A stretch of 64,000 nt of DNA from Musa acuminata AAA Group (Eukaryota > Streptophyta > Magnoliopsida > Zingiberales > Musaceae). Under the pieces are notes generated by a model that had not been told where the DNA came from, did not search any database, and saw only the letters and a program-made list of their open reading frames with translations. The DNA is taken from positions 17,510,001-17,574,000 of the forward strand of contig NC_088355.1 in NCBI RefSeq assembly GCF_036884655.1, given 5' to 3'. Below, one piece after another: positions 57,755 to 64,000 of this stretch (within the stretch, counting starts at the first letter, position 1; the number at the start of each line of letters is the position of its first letter). The translations under genes and the position numbers were made by a program.

Positions 57755-58198
57755 TGTCATGGACAAACTTCTAAACAGGATGTTTGATATAATGCTTATG
57801 TATGTCCGTGTCTTTTGGTATCTTCATGCTTTGTACAACATGTAGAGGGACGACCGAAGGCTTAATAGTCTCATTTTAGTTGGGTTGGTGGCTGCTTTAG
57901 GCTTGTAAATAAAGGTTGTGTCATGTAGACACGTGTGAGAGATTTTCGGTCTATAATAGACCATTTTACCCTTTGTTGTGCAACTGTGCAGAGCTTGTAA
58001 AGTCTGTTTGTAATTTGCGTTGTCTATGAAGTGTTTTCGAAAATGTTTGCTTGTGGATCCCGAATGAGGTATTTTCTCTAACCCGTTCTCTCTTTTGTGA
58101 GTCCTAAGGGACATGGGAGGCTTCGGGGAGGCTGACCTTTGCGGACGGACACGCAAGGGTGCCGCACGACTTAGGCAAAACCAACTAAGTCCGTGACA
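57755..58198 (+). repeat. 3' LTR of R11 (444 bp)
   Basis: It starts TGTCATGGAC and ends CCGTGACA. It is very similar to 53662-54105 and 2714-3159. Confidence 0.87.
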
Positions 58199-58376
58199 GA
58201 ACGTCGGGACTTCCGACGAACTCTTGAACTCCCAACGAGATCTCGATCTTGACTCTGGCATAACACCTGCTTTATGTCTTATTGCTATCGTAGTTAATCT
58301 TGCACACTTTTCTCAACATATAGATTAGATCAAACAATTTACAATTGACTTTATCATCAAAATCCGAGATTCAACA
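58199..58376 (-). repeat. 3' LTR of R10, second part
   Basis: After the GAAC duplication the LTR continues to GAGATTCAACA. In the element's sense this is the LTR start, next to the PPT at 58377-58390. Confidence 0.83.
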
Positions 58377-59794
58377 ATCTTCCCCTTTTTTATTATGCCA
58401 ATCAATTGATGATAGAGTTAACCTTAACTCCCCCTATCTATATGTCATACTTGAGAAAAGACATTCTTGAATTCAAGGCCTTTGAATTTAAGAAACAAAC
58501 TGATAAGATAAGTTCATTAAACTTATCAACATGCACATCATAATTCCTATAATGATCTAACATACGATTCCAAGTTTTTATCAAAATGATGTCAAGGCAT
58601 GACATCTATTTTCAAGCATGATATTTCAAATATGAAATATGACAAAGATAGTAATTCATCATTCTATAGCAAAATATCAATTGTAAAATAGCAACTTAAG
58701 CTCTGGATATCTTGTTATAATGAAAGAAATTTATCAAGCAAACATTTCAAATATATATGATGAAATACATTGCATACATTTGTCATTAATTTACCATATT
58801 TTGGCATTATTTCTCCCCCTTTCTCATCAACAAAAAGGAGAACAATTGAACAATGCAAGTGTGGTTAAAAAAAATTCAAGCAAGTTTCACACTCCAAAGT
58901 TTTCATTATTAAATGCTATCAATATTAAAGCGATAGATTCCATCAATTTCTCCCCTTTTGTCATCACAATTTTGCATGAAGAAGAGGAAAGAAGGTAAGG
59001 AGGGAATCCATTAGGAACTAAATTTGTGAAATGATTTGAATCAAGTCAAAAATGATAAATAAGTTTTCGTTAAAACATGCTTTCATTTTGACAAAGAGAA
59101 GGGATTTATGAAAAGGATCGAGATATCAATATGAAATCAAATCCCCAATCTTGCAAATACTTATCACACACGAAAATTCATCTTTCAAGGATTAAAATAT
59201 CCATTGGAATTTATAAAATTCATCTTTCATGAGAAGAATAAGGAAGAATTCATAGGAGAGGAATATCACATGAAGGAGAAATTCACGAATAAAACTTCAT
59301 AGTGAGAAGAGCATTACATTAAATCCATTCCTCATTAAAAATTAATAAGAGTAAAATCTATGAGAGATGCATTTGTCAATGACTTTCATGTATCAAACAT
59401 TAAGATATTTAAATGCACTATCACTTTATGCATGATAAAATGTTTCGGCATAGCCTTTCATCACTCTTTGCATGAAATATCATTATTATTGCATTGTAAC
59501 ATTCAAAAGTTCACAAAATTAAGAATCTGATAAAGCATCATTTGTATGATAAAGAGATTACAACATCATAAAATTTTCAGTATAGAGTTTTGACAGCAAC
59601 GTAAGAGTTATAACATCTACGTAAGCATCTTATCCGTATCATAAGAGGAGAAGATTCGTACTCAAACATCATATAAAACTTGTATGGGAAAATGCATATA
59701 GCTCATTGCGCATACTATAAGATCATGATTTAAGTGAGTCATCCAAGGAATCAAGAAAGTCCAAAAATAAAATTTAACAAATTCATGTATTCGG
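58377..59794 (-). other. R10 3' non-coding tail with PPT-like tracts
   Basis: It starts with the PPT (minus strand AAAAAGGGGAAGAT) at 58377-58390. Extra tracts of the same kind lie near 58812 and 58950. It aligns with 7449-8889 of R3. No ORF is supported. Confidence 0.65.
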
Positions 59795-61281
59795 ATAAAT
59801 TAACATTCCTAATTCTCTTCTAATAAAATCAAATTGTTCTTCACGTAAAGGCATTGTAAAAATATCGGCTAATTGATATTTTGTATCAAGATCACATCAT
59901 GATTATTAACATGATCTCGTATAAAGTGATGCATAATATCAATATGTTTAGTTATAGAGTGTTGAATGAGATTTTTTGTTAAACATGTTACACTTGTGTT
60001 ATCACATTTTATGGGAATGTTTTTAAGATGAATCTTATAATCCTCTAAAGTGTTTTTCATCCAAACAACTTGTGCACAACATGCACTAGCTGTAATGTAC
60101 TCAGTTTTGGTTGTATATAGTACAATCGAGTTTTGTTTCTTGGAAGACTAAGAAACAAATGTATGTCCTAAAAATTGACAAGTTCTGGATGTGCTTTTTC
60201 TATCTAATCTACATCCAGCAAAATCTGTATTAGCATAAGCAATTAGTTTAAAGTTTTTAGATTTTGGATACCATAATCCTAGATTAATGGTACCTTTAAG
60301 ATATCTAAGATTTCTCTTAACAGCTTTAAGATGGGATATCTTAGGATTAGATTGAAACCTAGCACAAAGTGCTATACTAAACATGATATCCGGTCTAGTT
60401 GCGGTAAGGTATAGTAAACTTCCTATCATACCCTTACAAGCTTTTTGATTAAAGCTTTCTCTACTTTCATCAATGTCTAACTTAGTGGAAGTACTCATGC
60501 GAGTATTGATAGCATTTGAGCTATCCATATTAAACATTTTTAGAAAATCTAAAGCATTTTTTGTTTGACTAAGAAATATACCATCATTTAGTTGTTAGAT
60601 TTGTAAGCCTAAAAAGAAAGTTAATTCCCTCATCAAGCTCGTTTCAAATTCAAGACTCATACTTTTAGTAAATGATTCACATAGAGATTCATTCGTGGAA
60701 CCGAAAATAATATCATCAACATAAATTTGAACAATAAGAAAATTATTTTTAATATTTTTGTTAAACAATATAGTATCGACCTTGCCTTTAGAGAAATTAT
60801 TTTCAATAAGAAATGAGCTAAATCTCTTATACCAAGCCCTTAGGGCTTGTTTCAATTCATAGAGAGCTTTAGTCAATTTAAAGACATGATTAGGGAGATT
60901 ATCATTCTCAAATCTGGGAGGTTGTTCAACATAAACTTCTTCGGAAATAAAGCCATTAAGAAAAGTACTTTTAACATCCATTTAAAATAAATTAAAATTG
61001 TTACTACTATCATAGGCAAGGAGCATCCTTATGGCTTCTAAACATGCCACAAGAGAGAAGGTTTCTTCATAGTCAATATCTTCTTCTTGGTTGAAACCCT
61101 TGGCTACTAATCTAGCCTTGTTTCTAACCACGATACTAAGTTCATCTTGCTTGTTTCTAAAGACCCATTTAGTACTAATAACTAAATGGTCATTTGGCCT
61201 CGGAATAAGCCTCCACACCTCATTTCTCTCAAATTGATTTAACTCGTCTTGCATTGCGATGACCCATGAATCATCTTTCAA
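59795..61281 (-). pseudogene. R10 copia RT and RNase H
   Basis: On the minus strand, 60982-61281 gives the RT start (WVIAMQDELNQFERNEVW, STKWVFRNK, ARLVAKGFNQEEDIDYEETF). 60595-60981 gives VKSTFLNGFISEEVYVEQP, the intact active site YVDDIIFGS and FFLGLQI. 60148-60537 gives YLTATRPDIMFSIALCARFQ and the RNase H entry RKSTS. 59869-60060 and the bases below give the RNase H end (KCDNTS, TKHIDIMHHFIRDH, then ADIFTMPL). Stops near 60594 and 60981 and a break at 60060-60148 separate them. It is non-functional, but the domain series is complete. Confidence 0.88.
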
Positions 61282-62330
61282 GGCTCATCAATTCATTTAG
61301 GTACAATTTGGGAGAGAAAAGTGATTTTTGCATAAAAATTCTTAAGAGAAGAACGAGTTTGAACCCCTTTAGATGTGTCTCCTATGATTAGCTCCTTGGG
61401 ATGAGCATGTACATACTTCTATTCCTTAGGTAATGATGATTTGGAAGAAAATGCATCCAAGTTGCTAGGTGGAGAAGGGGATTCATTTAAATTCAAAGTA
61501 CCAAAATTAAGATCATCATCGAAATTATTTTTCTTAACGTCAGAAACTTCATTAAAAACCACATGAAGTGATTCTTCTATAACCAGAATTCTTTTATTAA
61601 ATATATGAAAAGCTTTAGAAATGGAAGAATAACCAATAAAAATTCCTTCATCGGATTTTGCATCAAACATTCCTAAGGTATCTTTTTCATTCAATATAAA
61701 GCATTTACATCAAAAAACTTTAAAATATGAAACATTGGGTATTTTGTTGTTCCACAACTCATAAGGAGTTTTGGAAAGTAATGGTCTTACTAGAACCCTA
61801 TTCATGACATAGCATTTCGTATATACGACTGCAACCCAAAAATATTTGGGAAGGATATATTCATTTAATATGGTTCTAGCCATTTCTTCTAAGTTTCTAT
61901 TTTTCTTTCTACTACATTTTGTTGAGGATTTCTTGGAGTAGAGAAGTTGTAGTTGTATCCATTAGATTCACAAATTTCTTGGAAATCACGGTTTTCAAAT
62001 TTACTACTGCAATCACTTCGTATTGATAAAATCATAAAAGTAACAATTTTGAACTAGTTTACAAAACATAGAGAAAGACCTAAAGCAATCATTTTTGTGT
62101 ATTAAAAAGTAAGTCTATATGTATCTATTAAAATCATCCACAATGACAAATGCGTATTTGCTACCTCCTAGGCTTGATGTAGCAATTGGTCCGAACAAGT
62201 CCATATGGATCAATTACAAAGGTCTAGAGGTGCTTATATGGTTATTCAATAAAGAAGTTGGATTTGTTACTTATGGTTCCTTTGCTAATGATTTTACCCT
62301 TGTTGTCTTTGAATGTGACATATTCTTCGT
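61282..62330 (-). pseudogene. R10 copia integrase
   Basis: 61419-61694 gives the integrase C-terminal block (GMFDAKSDEGIFIGYS, SKAFHIFNKR). Near 61900-61990 the minus strand reads SKFENRDFQEICESNGYNYNFS and QQNVVERK, holding the region of the third catalytic residue, Glu. Near 62119-62215 it reads MDLFGPIATSSLGG and FVIVDDFNRY, with the first catalytic Asp. Frameshifts and stops separate these pieces. It would insert the element's DNA. Confidence 0.78.
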
Positions 62331-62410
62331 CTATGCTAGTGAGCTTAGAGAATTAAGATGGATCTCCGGTCATATGCCTTGAGCATCCACTATCAAGGTA
62401 CCATCTCTTG
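62331..62410 (-). pseudogene. R10 copia protease active site
   Basis: The minus strand reads RWYLDSGCSRHMTGD, the copia protease active site with DSG intact. A stop follows within a few residues, and the link to integrase is shortened. R6 and R5 have no such motif. Confidence 0.8.
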
Positions 62411-63257
62411 CTCCTAGTTTGTGATTGTATATTTTTCTACAAAAAAGGATGATTTTTAGATACCCATTTGACCTTGGGTGCCTAAAAAATTGATCTACAT
62501 AGCTTATCATGTTGCATTGAGTCATTTGAGGCTCTTTTAGGAACCCAAATCAATTTATGTGGATACTTTTTTTGAATGAACAATGATAAGCTATATGCCT
62601 AAATTTGCAACAAAAGTTATATTTGTTTTGGGATGAAACATCCAAAGTAGGGCCTTTAACAAAGGTGGTTGGATTTTGGTGAGAGCTACTCACAAATCCG
62701 ATTCCGCCTTTTCTATAAACGTAACCCTTATTGGCAAGGATCATGTTTAAGGACTTGCTACCAACCTCAAATTTTTCTAAGATTTCTTTGAGTAGCAAGT
62801 TTTCGTTTCTAAGTGTTTTTAGTTCATCACATTTCGTATATGGAGCTAAACTATCATTGTGCTCAACTTTGAATCTATCGAAATCACTAACAAGAGAAGC
62901 ATGCTCCATTTTTAATAATTTATATTTTTTACTAATTAATTTACATTCATTAAATAAATCATGAAAAGCATTTAATATTTCATCAAAGATAAATTTGTAT
63001 CAAATGAACTACTCACCTCATCTCCAATGGTCATTAGTGCATAGTGAGCAACTTGCTCGGTGATGGTAGGCTCCTCTTCTTTGGATGCACTTGAGTTGTC
63101 CCATATTGCTTTAAGAGCCTTCTTCTTGGCTAGGGGACATTCGCTCTTGTAATGTCCCAGCTTCTTGCATTCGTAGCATATTACTTGATCTTTCTTGGGT
63201 TCAAATTTATTTTTAGCAACATACAAGCTAGTAACATACAAGCAAACTTCACGAATC
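62411..63257 (-). pseudogene. gag: R10 gag, C-terminal half
   Basis: 62972-63257 contains the first zinc knuckle CYECKKLGHYKSEC after KFEPKKDQVI, then the acidic Ser/Glu tract and TEQVAHYALM. 62550-62909 contains the coiled-coil region (LKTLRNENLLLKEILEKFEVGSKSLNMIL), the GIGFVSSSHQNPTTFVKGP block and a second knuckle in which positions are damaged (CCKFRHIAYHC). All of these blocks are shared with the R6 Gag. A frameshift near 62965 divides the pieces. The N-terminal UBN2 part is absent. Confidence 0.85.
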
Positions 63258-63611
63258 ATATCGTCCGACATGTCATTGGTCCATCGATGCTTTGTCTGAT
63301 TCTTCGGTGCATCGCCCTCTCTTTCGGCCTATTGCCCAATTGGCCAATTGACCTCTACAACTCTGATATCCTTGATGCAATATCTGCTCTTATTGGCCCG
63401 ATGCCTGAAACCATGGCTCGAAGCCTTCTATCGATACGTCGACCGATCCTTCAGCACGACGTCCAATCTTCTGACATTTTTTCTCCATCCCAATATGATT
63501 CTTCCTGCTTTAATTGTCTCTCCCTGATCAAAGCATCCTGGGTCACTCAAAATGCAGATCAAATCATAAACACTATCAATTGGTTTCATCATCAAAATCC
63601 AAGATTCAACA
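63258..63611 (-). repeat. R12: truncated Sirevirus-like LTR (U3 end)
   Basis: This 354-bp piece matches the U3 start of the R4/R5-type LTR (for example 13737-14089), ending GATTCAACA at 63611. It does not match the R10 LTR subtype. It breaks off at 63258 against the gag of R10. Confidence 0.75.
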
Positions 63612-64000
63612 AGGTTCTAATCCTCTGAGCATCTCGGTTGAGCCATTCTTCTTGTATTCGAGCGAAAGAAATCGCAACTGTCACGGTATAGGGCTACCGC
63701 GCCTTAACCTTCCCTTTTATCTCTAGCTTGAGTCCTTCGATGAATGGTCCTAATAATTGACAATCAGTCCAATCATGAGCAAGATAGGATAGCTTCTCAA
63801 ACCTAGTTTGGTACTCTTGAATCGTAGAGGTTTGTCGAATCTTTACGAGTTGACCATCGATATTTTCATACTCCATAGGTCTGAAACGATTCAGCAGTGA
63901 GTTCTTAAATTGATTCTACGTCGGAGCCCCATGATTGTATTCTAGCTAATTGTACCATTAAATAGCATCTCCTTCAAGGTGGATGACAGTAATTTCCACC
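63612..64000 (-). pseudogene. gag: gypsy gag fragment beyond R12
   Basis: On the minus strand 63694-63876 reads IRQTSTIQEYQTRFEKLSYL and LLGPFIEGLKLEIKGKVKAR, a Retrotrans_gag-type segment. The same region of the same family is at about 37010-37260 in R7. It may belong to the gypsy copy whose integrase end is at 52238-52538, with R10 inserted between. It continues past the window edge. Confidence 0.75.

Larger units (their letters stand above)
53662..58198 (+). mobile_element. R11: complete LARD-like non-autonomous element
   Basis: This 4.5-kb element has 444-bp LTRs (53662-54105 and 57755-58198), an iMet-type PBS, a 3.6-kb internal domain and a PPT. It is inserted in the R10 LTR with a GAAC duplication on both sides, and removal restores the sequence of the R3 LTR near 7265-7290. 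No open frame longer than about 100 codons has a recognisable domain, and frames are not shared with R1. It therefore needs Gag and Pol from elsewhere. The LTR ends TGTCAC...GTGACA and the PBS do not identify the donor lineage. Confidence 0.88.
52539..63257 (-). mobile_element. R10: Sirevirus-like Ty1/copia with decayed gag-pol
   Basis: In minus-strand order: C-terminal half of gag, protease, integrase, RT, RNase H, non-coding tail with several PPT-like tracts, PPT and 3' LTR (split by R11). The order PR-IN-RT-RH is copia. The 5' LTR, PBS and N-terminal gag are missing; the gag breaks off at 63257 next to an LTR fragment of another subtype. Several stops and frameshifts occur in pol. It is the most complete autonomous-type relative of R4-R6 in the window. 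Confidence 0.85.

Noticed and set aside
62119..62382. Plus-strand 87-residue frame
   Set aside because: The minus strand of the same bases encodes recognisable copia integrase and protease blocks (MDLFGP and YLDSGCSRHMTG), so the plus frame is a shadow.

Overview
The window is plant nuclear DNA made almost entirely of nested LTR retrotransposons. I find no host gene, tRNA or rRNA. The Gag, protease, integrase and RT motifs are plant Ty1/copia and Ty3/gypsy types, and the primer-binding sites (PBS) match plant initiator tRNA-Met. The LTR leader sequences look to me like those of Musaceae (banana or ensete). That is recollection only and needs a database check. I number the elements R1-R12.

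Layout. R1 (1-3159, +) is the 3' part of a non-coding, LARD-like element. R2 (3160-6044, -) is an LTR plus leader of an unassigned element. R3 (6045-10136, -) is a decayed Sirevirus-like copia with its 3' LTR and an RT/RNase H relic. R4 (10137-35864, +) is an old non-autonomous Sirevirus-like element. Each of its LTRs was split by a younger minus-strand relative: R5 (11499-20215; LTRs about 2.6 kb; one intact short gag) and R6 (25980-35258; LTRs about 2.25 kb; an intact two-knuckle gag plus a second 371-residue ORF; no pol). R7 is a gypsy host (gag, protease and RT relic at 35865-38678; LTR 38679-38757 plus 51953-52237; integrase end 52238-52538). Its LTR was split by R8 (38758-51952, -), a 13 kb chromovirus-type gypsy. 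The 3' LTR of R8 was in turn split by R9 (40063-43984, +), a solo LTR carrying about 1.5 kb of GA-rich repeats. R10 (52539-63257, -) is a decayed Sirevirus-like copia with gag, protease, integrase and RT. Its 3' LTR is split by R11 (53662-58198, +), a complete LARD-like element of the R1 family. R12 (63258-64000) is an LTR fragment followed by a gypsy gag relic.

Relationships. R3, R4, R5, R6, R10 and the R12 LTR fragment share LTR termini (TGTTGAATC...GATCCTAACA) and a poly(C) tract inside one LTR end. Where the sites survive they also share the iMet PBS and an AAAAGGGGGA-type polypurine tract. Pol-bearing relics (R3, R10) therefore sit beside pol-less elements (R4, R5, R6) that probably relied on such relatives. 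R4 and R5 carry the same derived Gag, which has lost its zinc knuckle and C-terminal half. R6 keeps a full Gag and adds an ORF resembling the 'putative plant transposon protein' family. The LTR pairs of R5 and R6 differ at few sites, so these are the youngest insertions.

The best candidates for something new are R6 with its second ORF, the knuckle-less Gag shared by R4 and R5, the 18-bp minisatellite in the transcribed part of the R5 and R6 LTRs, and the antisense solo LTR with a GA-repeat expansion inside R8.
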